A stretch of DNA of 64,000 bases from positions 12,691,257 through 12,755,256 of the forward strand of contig NC_089593.1 in assembly GCF_019320115.1 (NCBI RefSeq), written 5' to 3'. Positions within the stretch are counted from its first letter, which is position 1. Every line of letters begins with the position of its first letter. Position numbers and translations under genes: made by a program. The stretch comes from Miscanthus floridulus (taxonomy: Eukaryota; Streptophyta; Magnoliopsida; Poales; Poaceae). The notes under the pieces were generated by a model that saw only the letters and a program-made list of their open reading frames with translations, had not been told where the DNA came from and did not search any database. This document shows, piece after piece, positions 10,044-20,548 of this stretch.

Positions 10044-12258
10044 ATGGCTAGTCACGGCATCAGCTGGGTCCTGAGTGCGCACGTGCGCTTTGGGAACCTA
10101 GACTTCATTGTTACGATGGAGGGAGAGTTGGCGCAGGTTCCCATCATCGTCCAACCTCTCCACTCCGCTAGCCACGATGCGATCGCCAAGGCGCTTGAGC
10201 AACTGCAGCTGCATGCATCGGAGGCCTGCATCCTTGGGAGCAACCAGCTCCTCAGCTTCGATTACGGGAGGCTAGAGCACCAGCTCAGCGCCTTCCTGGG
10301 ACCCCGACCATCTCGGGAGGACCTGCACCATCTCACCTTCTTGTTCACCAACGTCATGACGCAGCTTACCGGAGGAGAGCCGCTCTCCCCAGAATGCCTC
10401 ATCCGGAGCGCCCCGACAGCAGAGACCATAGGCCACCTTTGTGGCGCAGCACATGCCCCCATCCCAATGGATGACAAGTTCGTGGGGATGACCGAATATG
10501 TCGTGGAATCTTTCCACGACCTTCTGGCGGGAGAATTAGAGTCGCCCTCCGACTTTGACACTAGCAGGGGAGCCATCACCCCTCGTGAAAATATTTTATG
10601 GCAGATACCCCCGAGGGATACACCGAAAGCATCCACGAGGGAGGGGTCACCCCAACAGACGACCTCGATGACAAGGTCAAGGAGGATGCAGGGGCCCCAC
10701 CTCGCCTACGGGTAGAGCAGCTGAGGGCACGACACCAAGAGCTCGAAGAAGCATGACTCTAGCTCAAGCAGGAATGTGCGGGGCTCGAGCGAGAGATCGA
10801 GCGCCATAGAAACGGTGGGCATGTGCACACCGTGGCCCGCGATGTGAACCGGAGGATCATCGAGGACGACGAAGCCTTCTCACACTTCACCCGGGCAAGC
10901 CAGAACATCACTGCCACGGCGGCCTTGCTCTGGGGGCTTTCGAAGCCCGCGACACCCGAGGATCGTCGAGCCCATCATGTGATTCGCACGCTACTTGAGC
11001 GTGCGATGGCGCAACAGGCCAAGAGCTCGCTGTCCCGACGATGCGAGTTCGATGCCAGCCAGCACACGCCCTCAGAGCAACCCGACAGGGACATGTCAGT
11101 CCACCAGGCGCGGTGAGGCGGCAGGCCGCGTGCCTCGGCTTTGGTGCTTGAGCGTCTTGGCCTCCACCGTGACGCGTGCGACACCCTAGATGCTCGTAGG
11201 CGTGCCCGCGGTGATGAGAGGGAGGAGGCTAGCAGCAGCTACCATCCTCGTCATGGCGGATGCTACAACAGCGGCGAGGACCGAAGCCTAAGCCCTAACT
11301 TGCCGAGACCTCAGGCCTTTGGCCGACACATCCTCAACGTCATCTTCCCACCGTAGTACCCATCGCTGACCAACATCCCAAAATACTCCAGGGAAACAAA
11401 CCCTAGACTGTGGCTTGAGGATTATCGGCTTGCTTGCCAAGCCGATGGAGCGGATAGTGATAATTTCATTATCCGCGACCTTCCATTGTTCCTAGCCAAT
11501 TCGGCGCGAACGTGGTTGGAAAACCTTCCACCCAACCGAATCCAATGTTGGGCAGACCTAAAATAGATCTTCGTGGGAAACTTCCAGGGAACCCATGTGA
11601 TCTCAAAAACTGCCGACAGAAGTCCGGGGAAACTCTTTGCAGATACATCTGGCACTTCTCCCGGCAGTGCAACGAGCTGCCCAACATCACCGATGTAACG
11701 TCATAGGAGCTTTCCTATTTGGGACCACCTACGAGTCCCTGGTTCACAAGCTAGGACGTAAGGGCCCGTGAACCACCAAGGAGCTCCTCGACATTACCAA
11801 CAGCCATGCCTCGGGCGAGGAGGCGGTCGGGGCGATTTTCAACCGCCCCAAAGGCAAGGCAAAGCGGGGCGAGGACGCCGGTGAAGGTGCCTCCAACCGC
11901 CCCAACAAGAAGAAGAACAAGCAGCGACGTGAGGGCTCGCTCATGGCCACTACCGACCGCAAGGGGGGGTCGGAAGCCCGCTGAGGGTACCCCAGACCAC
12001 TTTGAGAAGCTGCTCGAAGGGCTATGCCCGAACTATGCTTTCTCCGTCAAGCACCTATACAAGGACTGCGTCCTCATGAAGCGGTTCTTGTCTGGAGGCT
12101 CCAACAAGGGGGAGCATAGGAAGGAGCCCAAGCCAACCGTAGACGCCGAGGGGTAGGACGGTGGATTTCCGACGCTGGATGGCTGCCTCATGATCTTTGG
12201 AGGGTCGGCGATCTATGACTCCCAGCGCCTCATGGGGTTCGGCTGCTACCTCAGGTAG
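10044..12258 (+). pseudogene. Broken gag of the second Tat element
   Basis: The first part is a 223-codon ORF at 10044-10715 (MASHGISWVLSAHVRFGNLD at its start). Coding then shifts frame (open from 10823 to 11116, with IEDDEAFSHFTRASQNITAT) and shifts again. Later segments include RLWLEDYRLACQADGADSDN and FIIRDLPLFLANSARTWLEN, typical of the retrotransposon gag domain. The end has CPNYAFSVKHLYKDC and then MIFGGSAIYDSQRLMGFGCY, as in grass Tat gag proteins. Several stops and frame changes make it non-coding today. Gag normally forms the particle that packages element RNA. No pol follows, because a CACTA-like element begins at 12354. Confidence 0.8.
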
Positions 12259-12353
12259 CAGTTGAACAAGCCTATCGACATCGTCGGACTGGCCCAGCCA
12301 CCGTCGCCGCCACCCACTACCGACAAGCATCTAGTAGGTCGCTCATCAACTTC

Positions 12354-12865
12354 CACGAGTAGAGAAACAACTTTCGGTTCGCACCCTTTAGTTCCGGTTG
12401 TGTTGGGATTCGGGACTAATGTGATCATTAGTCCCGGGTCTAAATTTTACATGCACTGAATGCCCTTTAATCCCGGTTGGTAACACCAACTAGGACTAAA
12501 AGCCATCCTTTAGTCAAGGTTGGTAACACCAACCCAGACTAAAGGTCTCCCACCCGGGACTAAAGGTCCCCCGCGGGTGAATTCAAAAGGAGAGTGCCCA
12601 TGACTTTGTCACATGTGGTGTGCACTTGAGTTGGTAAGGAAGTTACGCGCGAGCCAAGGGATCTTGGGTTCGAATCTCACGCACCGCAAGAGAGGTCTCT
12701 CAGGATTTAAACTATTTTTTTTATTCTGAGGATGGGCTTTAGTCCCGGTTGCGTGACCCGGGACTAAAGATCCCGGCCTTTAATCCTGGATCCGTAATCC
12801 CGGTTGAAAAACCGGGAATAAAAGCCAGTTCCCAACCGGGATTGAATCCGACCTGTGTACTAGTG
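12354..12865. mobile_element. Short CACTA-like non-autonomous element
   Basis: The right end is GTACTAGTG (reverse complement CACTAGTAC) at 12865 and the left end is the degenerate CACGAGTAGAG at 12354. Flanking triplets are TTC and GTC, so the 3-bp target duplication is imperfect. The inside is dominated by TTTAGTCCCGGTT / AACCGGGACTAAA inverted repeats, a common subterminal motif in grass elements. There is no transposase. Confidence 0.65.
12616..12690 (+). other. tRNA-like relic inside the CACTA-like element
   Basis: GAGTTGGTAAGGAAG resembles a tRNA D-arm (A box) and GGGTTCGAATCTCACG resembles a T-arm (B box, GGTTCGAATC), at normal spacing. The acceptor stem does not pair convincingly, so this is not called as a working tRNA. 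It may be a tRNA-derived (SINE-like) insertion. Confidence 0.4.
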
Positions 12866-12936
12866 GTCGTTAGCTAATGCATGCGTCCTTATTATTAGTG
12901 ATTAATTACAATGCTCACTGAATTATAGTGTATTCG

Positions 12937-12960
12937 CATGCATGCATGCATGCATGCATT
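12937..12960. repeat. (GCAT)n microsatellite
   Basis: About six GCAT units. Confidence 0.9.
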
Positions 12961-12996
12961 TGATATGTTCATCTCTTTTGTGGATTAATTATTCAG

Positions 12997-13094
12997 GGTC
13001 GTCTGCACCTCCTCCGCTGCTGGTCGGCAAGACGATGCTGGTCGCCGCTCTAGCACTGGCTGCCGTCGCCATTATCACACTGTTCAATGCATAA
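12997..13094 (+). pseudogene. Orphan terminal exon encoding a C-terminal hydrophobic anchor
   Basis: A good splice acceptor (TTAATTATTCAG) ends at 12996. In the frame starting at 12999 there are 31 codons before TAA at 13092-13094: a short Ser/Pro lead (SSAPPPLLVGK) and then a hydrophobic stretch (MLVAALALAAVAIITLFNA) that would make one membrane helix. This looks like the last exon of a tail-anchored or GPI-type protein. No upstream exons are seen; the left side is a transposon and then a Tat gag. The parent gene is not identified. It could be a chance ORF, but splice site, helix and stop together make a relic exon more likely. Confidence 0.4.
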
Positions 13095-13227
13095 TTCCTC
13101 ATGCATTGATGAACTCATCATATATATGGTCATATGATCTATGTCGTAGTATATCTGAATTGTTTGTGTTTGTTTCATTCCTATTGTTTGTGTTTCTTTG
13201 TAATCCCGTTGTACAGCTGCATGTAGA

Positions 13228-13383
13228 CAGGGGCGGATCCAACGGCGAAACCGGAGCAGTGGAGCCCCTATGAATTTTTAGGCAAAGTTCTATAGTGTAG
13301 GTGGGGCTGAGACTTAAGATCAAGCAGCAGTCGGAGGTACGTGAAAGATGAGCCCCCTAAATTTTTTTCTGGATCCGCCGCTG
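13228..13383. mobile_element. hAT-type MITE with 8-bp target duplication
   Basis: A 156-bp element with terminal inverted repeats CAGGGGCGGATCCA at the left and TGGATCCGCCGCTG at the right (one mismatch). It is flanked by the perfect 8-bp direct repeat CATGTAGA at 13220-13227 and 13384-13391. An 8-bp duplication and CAGGG-type ends fit the hAT superfamily. Confidence 0.85.
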
Positions 13384-13612
13384 CATGTAGATGCATGTAT
13401 TTCACTATTTTGCACCGCGTAGAACCTCGGGTGGATGGAGACATGTATGCCCAATCCACACCGTGGCCGTGGCCGCGACTCGCTCCAAATTAAAGTCCAT
13501 GTATGCACGTTTTGATCCTAAATAAGAGCAAGAAAAACGCATGCAAAAACTAGAACTATTACTACTGCGAGTTTACTGTGTCATTAGTCTGTCTAGAATT
13601 ACTAGGGGGTTT

Positions 13613-13841
13613 CATGGGGCTGTTTGGTTCCCACCGAAGTTTGTCACGCCAGACATGCGGCAGCCACAGAAAGCTGGCTGGCTGGTTTGCGGGTAAACTA
13701 TGGCAGCCACAAGCTTCTTCAGTTTATTTTTTGTGTTGATTCTTGCCACTGCTGTGGTGGCCATTTTCTCCACTTTGCCTTGGGTCGCGCCACAATTGGC
13801 GTGGCTGGCGCTGGCCAGGGAGGCAGGGACCAAACAGTCCC
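13613..13841. mobile_element. MITE with TGTTTGGT-type inverted ends
   Basis: The left end GGGGCTGTTTGGTTCCC pairs with the right end GGGACCAAACAGTCCC. The target duplication was not resolved. The next CACTA element is inserted at its right edge. Confidence 0.55.
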
Positions 13842-14789
13842 TCTCACTGCTACATAAAGGGTTTGTAGGGGCGGCTCAAGATCATTTGTAGGAGCGGTTT
13901 GGTCAATCGCTCCTACCAAACCGTCTCTACAAATCATTTATTTGTATAAATTAATTTGTAGGGGCGGCTGATAACACCAGCCGCCCCTATAATACCTATT
14001 TGTAAGGACAGTTCAGTCTAGAACCGCCTCTACAGTATATTTTTTCGTCAAAAAAAAATTCAAATTTATAATTCAAATTCGACCAGAACCGTCCTGTTTG
14101 TTTCCGCGTATTCCCGCGTTCGCGTTGCGAGTGAGCAATCAACGTTCCGAACCGCGTTCGCTCAACGTCCCACCGAACGCTCCACGACCAACGTTCCAAA
14201 CCGCGTTCGCTCAAGAGTATTATATAAACTACAAGTACAAGAGTATTATATAAACTACAATTACAAGTCCAATTGATAAGAATATATACAATCCATCATT
14301 AAATAGACATAATTCACAAGGTAAAACCAATGTCAAATTCCATACACATTGTTATCAACGGCCTAGAGCTAGCATTTCAGTCTCACGAAGGTGTTGGTAC
14401 TGAGGATTTCTACCTAAGTCAGATTCTCGGTCATGGTAGGTGCCTTTGACGTGTACAATCTGGTCCAATATGAAGTTGTAAAGGTCGTCGACGAGCTCTA
14501 AGAGTTGGTCATCTTTGTATGTGCCTCTTTTCATTTATTTCTCTTCTTTTCACTACAAGAGAACAAGTTTCGGTTTAATATTTCATACCATGTACGAAGT
14601 TTTTATACTACGGGTGAAGAGATTCAAACTTACCCTTAAGAGGTGTCTCCTGTAGACACCGGTGTTACTCATCATAGAACATACATAGTATCCACAATGT
14701 ATACTCTCAGGCTTCTGCTTGGGGCACTGTGTGTTTTGCATATGTAAATGTTAAGTAATGCTTTTGACAGTCATGTAATGGAGTACTGA

Positions 14790-15060
14790 AGAAGTAAGTT
14801 ACACTTACCGCACATAGTGTTTTTATAGCCAGCTTTTTCTTCCTTACTGGATCATGCCTTCCGTGATGTTTAGTGACATAGAACCTAAATGCCCTGTTCA
14901 AATTATTTTAGCAAATACAATTTGTTAGTATCCAAAAGTGAACGTTACAAGTATGTATACAAACATATAAGCTAATGAGGATTGTCGATATGTATATGTC
15001 TTGAGAATCGATATGAAGTCTTTGTATGTCACCGGGTCCCTATCTATTGAATCAAAGACC
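14790..15060 (-). pseudogene. Ulp1-like (C48 peptidase) C-terminal remnant in the CACTA element
   Basis: Translated on the minus strand, the stretch near 15058-14990 reads VFDSIDRDPVTYKDFISIL, and 14901 onward reads NRAFRFYVTKHHGRHDPVRK. These resemble the segment of grass Ulp1-like proteins just before the catalytic cysteine. The cysteine region (GYYVCEF-like) was not found. Ulp1-like ORFs are carried by several plant transposon groups. The call is by resemblance only. Confidence 0.4.
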
Positions 15061-15339
15061 CACGCCATGCTCCTCCCGATATCGATGCCTATACAAATCC
15101 AGTGGTTGCTGCATGGATTTAATCATAGAACTAGATAAGCTCTTTTGCATCGAATAAAATATATCGAGCAAAGCTTTAAGTATAGAGTTGAACTTACTCG
15201 AAGTTGTATGGTAGCCATATAGTAGAGTGATGTTGGAGAATTTTAAAAGCCAGGGCAATGTATGCCGAAACCTTAAGGGACTCTTCCTTTAGTTTCTTCA
15301 TACGGATGTGCTCTTTCTCCCGAAGGGTCTTTCCAGCAG

Positions 15340-16271
15340 CTAGCTCTTTGTCATCCAGCTTCCACTGTTTAGGATAATTAAATTTGTTTGTGCTATAGCT
15401 TGAGGGTCATTGTTCTTGTACCGGCTGGCCCCACATCGGGGACATTTATCCAGTGACTTGAACGTTTCGCCACGAAAAAGTATACAGTGGTTGAGGCATG
15501 CATTGATTTTTTCAACCCCCATTGTCAATGGACTTATGACCTTCTTCGCTTGGTATGTGTTGGCGGGAACCGAGTTTGGTTGTGGCAACACCCATGACAG
15601 GAGACGCAATAGATCATTGAAACTACAGTCTGACCAGCCGTACTTAGCCTTCAGGATGAGTAGCTCAAGCACAAAACGTAGCAATGTCCAATGTGTCGGA
15701 CAACCCTTTCAACACCATACACAGTCTCCTTCGATACTTTTGTCACCCTTTCCAAATTTTCTAGACGTTTCGGGCTCTTTAGTAAAATCTCTGGTCCAAG
15801 GGCTCGAATCATGTCCTCCAGATCATCTTCATTCCCGACACGTGCTCCATCATCATTATTGGCACCACCTTCGTCGTTACCATCCCAACCACCAGCATCA
15901 CCACCTTGTTCATTGCCAAACTCGGGATCCATTCGTGCATCAAGCTCTGCTGAATATTGTGACAGAGATTCTAGGGTTTCGTCGTCGTATTCCTCCTCAT
16001 CCTCATCGTTAACAATAACCGTTTCACCATGATGAATCCACACTGTGTAGTCCTCAACAAATCCTCGCATAATCAAATGTGATCTGATGATAGTCACATC
16101 TGTCCATGCCATACGGTTCTTGCAATCTTTACAGTGACAAATAATTATATCCTTATTCTCTATCAACGTCGTTGCATGCTTCTTTGTGGCTTCAATAAAG
16201 TTATCCACCTCTTCACGGAAACCTGCCTTGAACCTTAACGAACCATACATCCAAGAGTTCCTGTACTCCAT
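15340..16271 (-). pseudogene. N-terminal remnant of CACTA transposase (TNP2-like)
   Basis: On the minus strand the first block, 16271 down to 15651, starts MEYRNSWMYGSLRFKAGFRE and contains CHCKDCKNRMAW and IRSHLIMRGFVEDYTVWIHH. This is the transposase-associated N-terminal domain of grass En/Spm transposases, followed by an acidic linker. A second block, 15684 to 15340, has LLSWVLPQPNSVPANTYQAK, HCILFRGETFKSLDKCPRCG and ASRYKN, the start of the TNP2 domain. The catalytic core that should follow is missing: the region to the left changes to Ulp1-like sequence. It would have cut at CACTA ends. Decayed and incomplete. Confidence 0.8.
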
Positions 16272-16312
16272 CTTTTACAACAACAATAAAATAAACATTA
16301 AAGGACTACTTA

Positions 16313-16313
<1 letters not shown>

Positions 16314-16349
<36 letters not shown>
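16314..16349. repeat. (TA)n microsatellite
   Basis: About 17 TA units between TATTCA and TGAATC, so it forms a perfect hairpin. Confidence 0.95.
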
Positions 16350-16352
<3 letters not shown>

Positions 16353-17463
16353 TCAAATTAATTATTACTTAAGAATAATTGTATATACTTCAGATATATA
16401 TGAATATAAATCAAATATAATTACATGAAGCATACAAACACACCATGATAGAGGAAAATTAATTAATGACCCATTTATCCATAAATAATTAAAATACATA
16501 TTTGTTGATTACAATAAACAATTTTAAAGACAACAATTAGCAACAATTATATTTTACCCAATATCTTTCATGCAAATCCTAGTCCAATTTCATCAAACAT
16601 AAATTTACAAAAACAAAATTAATAAAAAAACCAAACCCTAGATCTAGATCTACATGCACATGAAACATCTATAAAACTAACTAATTGTTCACTAAAATCA
16701 AGAAACATGGACCAAATAAGGGTATGATCTTGTTCCCCTACCTAATTTACCCAAGTACATTCAAAACTTGGGTCTAATTTGCTTCATAAGTAGCTCAAGC
16801 ACCATAGAAGAGAGAGAAAAGCAAAACTCTAATTACTCACTAATCAACCATTAAAACTTTAAAAAAGTATGTAATATCATTTTCTTACCTTCTACAACCT
16901 CTCCACCAAAGGATTTGAGACCAAAACCTTCTCCCTTAGTAGAGCAATTTTTTAGAGGTGCCCAAGGCCTCCCCACCTTTTTTCACGGGTTGGAGTGAGT
17001 GACCCGATGAGAAACAAGGTACTGCAGTTTGTTTTATATGTAGGTCATTTGTAGAGTCGGCTTGTGATTTAGTCGCCCCTACAAATCGCAGGTATTTATA
17101 CGCGGGGCATTTGTAGGGGCGGCTCAATCACCAGCCGCCCTACAAATAGTAACACCGGGGGCGGCTGGTGAGTGAGCCGCCCCTACAAATCTGACTCATT
17201 TGTAGGGGCGGCTCGTATCACCAGCCGCCTCTGCTGTTCTATTTGTAGGTGCGGTTAGTATCGTGGCTCCGGAGCACGTCACTGTAGGGGCGGCTCCATC
17301 ACCAGCCGCCCCTACAAAGAATTTCTCCCGTTGCTACAAACCTTTTTTCACGTAGTGTCTATCTGCTAATTTTTTTTTCGCAATAAGGGTTTGTACCTGT
17401 TACTTGAGGTCTGTAACCTGCATGCTGCTTCACTAGAAGCCTCCGTTCGTCACTGCTATGTGG

Positions 17464-18163
17464 ATGGTACTGCAGGCACTGTCACTATATTTAAATTCAA
17501 ATTAAAAGAAAAAGAAAAGGTACCATGAACGACGATAGCTAGTAAATCGAAATATTTTCAGGCCAATAGCAGCATTTTGCTAGTGCAAGATGCCGAATTC
17601 CTGAATAATGCGAAGGGAGGGAGCTATAGTCGATATGTTCAGTGTAAGTTAACACCGTGAACCAAGGAGGCCTCGTTTCACTCTGTTAATTACTTCAATT
17701 TGTGTGCCAACATCGAGTGGAATGATAAGTAACCCTTTATTCACCACTACTACACACGACAAAGAATTGCAACACGTACGCGCCACCAACCAAATCATCA
17801 AAACACAAAGCTAGAACAGCTGGGATACACTACACCACAGCAGTTTACTCTCCCCCGTCGTGCTGAGGGAGAGGGACGGATGATGATAACAATGCAATGG
17901 CGGCTCTTCTAAGATTAAGAACGACTAGTAGTGATTGAGAGCAAGAAGCATGGGTGTCAGACATGAGTATAGAAGTATGTGGCGCAAAAGCCCGGCAGTA
18001 TCGACCTCCCGGCGTTGCCGTGGCTGGAGCCTGGAGGACGATGTGGACTCGAGGCTGGTGCCCCTGCCCCCGCACTGCCTGGACTTGCTGCGCCCCGTCA
18101 GGAGACGTATTTGCAACTCCCGTAACCTGCAATATAATCCAGATTCAGATACGCCATGATAAT
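17464..18163 (-). pseudogene. Copy 1 of the X8 gene's terminal exon and 3' flank
   Basis: This copy matches 19686-20614 from ATGGTACTGCAGGC to CGCCATGATAAT. On the minus strand it holds part of the intron, the acceptor TATTGCAG, the last exon (YGSCKYVS then TGA, 18098-18100) and the 3' UTR. The right 510 bp differ from copy 2 by one base that I can see (GAGTGG versus GAATGG). The left part has more differences and lacks 229 bp present in copy 2. The X8 domain itself is absent from this copy, so it cannot make the protein. A conserved 95-codon ORF in both copies lies in UTR sequence and is not a gene. Confidence 0.75.
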
Positions 18164-18769
18164 TGTTTAGACCAAGATTTGAAAGAAGAATTGCAGGACC
18201 TCGAAAGCTCCCAAGATTAAGTTATTAAGAAATCGATTGCGTAAAGGTCGGTATCAGCTGATTCGAATGCAGTACTGGAATCGGCTCTCTTCAGATAGTG
18301 CCAGCAGATAACGTGGAGCCCGTGTGCGTGTAGGAAGAATAAAGCGTCGCTAAGGAGCCCGTGTGCCGACCACCCATAACGCAGAGGGCAGACGCTCATG
18401 CACGTGTAGGGGGGAGCCGGAGACAGGGCCGTCTCTGGTGACATCGGAGCGTCAACATGACTGTTAGAGGGTTCGGAAAATCGCTTGGAGAGCAAACATA
18501 GAGAAAACAACTCGGAGAAACATTATAACGATATACGAAGATTAAAGAATATTTAGAAAAATATTAAGGCGTGACTTAGCTTTAGACAGAATGTCTGGTT
18601 GGCCTTAGTCAGATCAGATTCGGAGAGATCAATCACGTAGGACTTGGGCGGCGTCGAGGTCGGATCCCGAAGGTATTCGTACGGCAACAAGCAAGGGAAA
18701 TCGTGCTTGCCTGCTTAAGGTGTACGTATATGCATATACGGGTACAAGCCTTAATTAGCTTTCATGCCT

Positions 18770-19240
18770 TTAATATAGTACTCTTTCCGTCTTCATGGCT
18801 AGACGTGCATGGCAGGTGCATCGAGACCGGATTCTTGGGAGCCGCCGATGGCATCGGCAAGTGACGTGTAGACGACGGGGTCCTCTAACGCCGGGTTGCC
18901 ACAGGACGACGGTGACGAGATCGACGCTTGTATTGAGATCAAGATGTAGATGAATTCTACATGCATGCGTGCATGCAGATGTAGATATATCAAAATCCGG
19001 ATCGCGTGGCCCTTCACGAATGCATGCTGATGTGTACGCCTCCTCCTGGGTGACGGCTTCGAAGTGTGTCACGACCAAGTCCGATCTATCGGGCTGTCCC
19101 AGGCTGCGGAGAAAGCACAGGGCCACCGCTAGACTCGTCTTGCCATGACACCGCGCCGTGAGTGGCGTCGTGATGTTGCCTCGATCAGCCGAGTGACCAC
19201 AAACGACGTAGATCTTGAGGTACGTCATCTGGTTCGCCAT
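18770..19240 (-). pseudogene. Gag N-terminal fragment of the minus-strand Tat element
   Basis: An open frame of 156 codons starts MANQMTYLKIYVVCGHSADR shortly after the LTR and primer site, the position of gag. A frame change around 19017 is likely, because a second ORF (18799-19017) has SLADAIGGSQESG. I do not recognise a conserved gag domain in it; the call rests on position. Confidence 0.4.
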
Positions 19241-19278
19241 GGATCAAGTGCATAGTCCCTACTTAGCGCGTCAACTAT

Positions 19279-19685
19279 TGACAAAAGATGCTCGGTAGTC
19301 TTCCGATGGGTATCCCACAAAGATAGATTGATCGGTGGGGATGCGCGTAATCAGGAACCGGATGGTGACATAAGGTGCAGAGACAACGATTTAGACAGGT
19401 TCTGGCTATCTAATCGACGTAATACCCTACGTCCTGTGTCTTTGGTGTATTGTATTGATCTGGATGACCATGTAGATGTATGGAGATATCGACTAGGGAA
19501 CCCCTGCCTCTCCTTATATACTCTGGAGGGATATGGTTACAAGAATAGTATTTTATTTGGTACTATACAATAGCTTGCGGTACACGTCGATCAGTGCCGT
19601 GCACGCCTTAATCTTGTGGGCTAGGCCACCTCTGATGGTGCGGCCCATGTCTTGTCTTTTGGATACCGAGGGCCATACCCCCACA
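19279..19685 (-). mobile_element. 5' LTR of the minus-strand Tat fragment
   Basis: About 407 bp, starting TGTGGGGGTAT at 19685 on the minus strand and ending in CA near 19279. The start matches the Tat LTR at 7337 apart from its mutated second base. Confidence 0.65.
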
Positions 19686-20548
19686 ATGGTACTGCAGGCA
19701 CTGTCACTATATTTAAATTTAAATTCAAAGGAAAAAGAAAAGGTACCATGAACAACGATAGCTAGTAAATCGAAATAATTTCAGGCCAATAGCAGCATTT
19801 TGCTAGTGCAAGATTCCGAATTCCTGAATAATGGTGAAGGGAGGGAGCTATAGTCGATACATAGCAGGGGTCTACAAGTGTTAGTGGCCCAAGGGTAACT
19901 GACTGTTCAGTTGGATCACATCCTCGCTAGCCTGCCTGGACGATAACTAACTTCTCCTTGGATAACTGCCACACGGTAAGTCTGATCTGAAGAAACATTG
20001 AACTAGTTGTGCAGGACAAGTTGGGAGAATTTTAGGGGTGATAAGTTAAGAACAAATGTTCAGTGCACGTAGCTAGGCTGGGCAAATGTTCAGTGTAAGT
20101 TAACACCGTGAACCAAGGAGGCCTCGTTTCACTCTGTTAATTACTTCAATTTGTGTGCCAACATCGAATGGAATGATAAGTAACCCTTTATTCACCACTA
20201 CTACACACGACAAAGAATTGCAACACGTACGCGCCACCAACCAAATCATCAAAACACAAAGCTAGAACAGCTGGGATACACTACACCACAGCAGTTTACT
20301 CTCCCCCGTCGTGCTGAGGGAGAGGGACGGATGATGATAACAATGCAATGGCGGCTCTTCTAAGATTAAGAACGACTAGTAGTGATTGAGAGCAAGAAGC
20401 ATGGGTGTCAGACATGAGTATAGAAGTATGTGGCGCAAAAGCCCGGCAGTATCGACCTCCCGGCGTTGCCGTGGCTGGAGCCTGGAGGACGATGTGGACT
20501 CGAGGCTGGTGCCCCTGCCCCCGCACTGCCTGGACTTGCTGCGCCCCG

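Larger units (their letters stand above)
13845..17357 (-). mobile_element. CACTA element, 3513 bp, with target duplication TCT
   Basis: The left end CACTGCTACATAAAGGGTTT and right end AAACCTTTTTTCACGTAGTG are inverted repeats. TCT flanks both sides (13842-13844 and 17358-17360), the 3-bp duplication expected for CACTA elements. Subterminal regions (13856-14020 and 17040-17320) carry many copies of TTGTAGGGGCGGCT in both orientations, the typical array for binding of the small transposase subunit. The gene content runs on the minus strand and is partial, so the copy is not autonomous. Confidence 0.88.
18164..19685 (-). mobile_element. 5' fragment of a minus-strand Tat retrotransposon
   Basis: Read on the minus strand from 19685, this begins TGTGGGGGTATGGCCCTCGG, contains the TATA box GAGTATATAAGGAG near 19525, and ends the LTR near 19279 (...TTTTGTCA). 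A primer-binding-like sequence TTGACGCGCTAAGTAGGG follows, then a gag leader. The element is cut at 18164, where it meets an X8 intron sequence. No second LTR is present. Confidence 0.7.

Noticed and set aside
12616..12690. Functional tRNA gene
   Set aside because: A and B boxes are visible but the acceptor stem does not pair, so only a relic is reported.
15691..16032. Ser/Pro-rich plus-strand ORFs at 15410-16032
   Set aside because: They are shadows of the minus-strand transposase exons.
17845..18132. 95-codon ORF identical in two places (also 20296-20583)
   Set aside because: Identity follows from the duplicated DNA. The ORF runs across an X8 intron end, its last exon in another frame and UTR.
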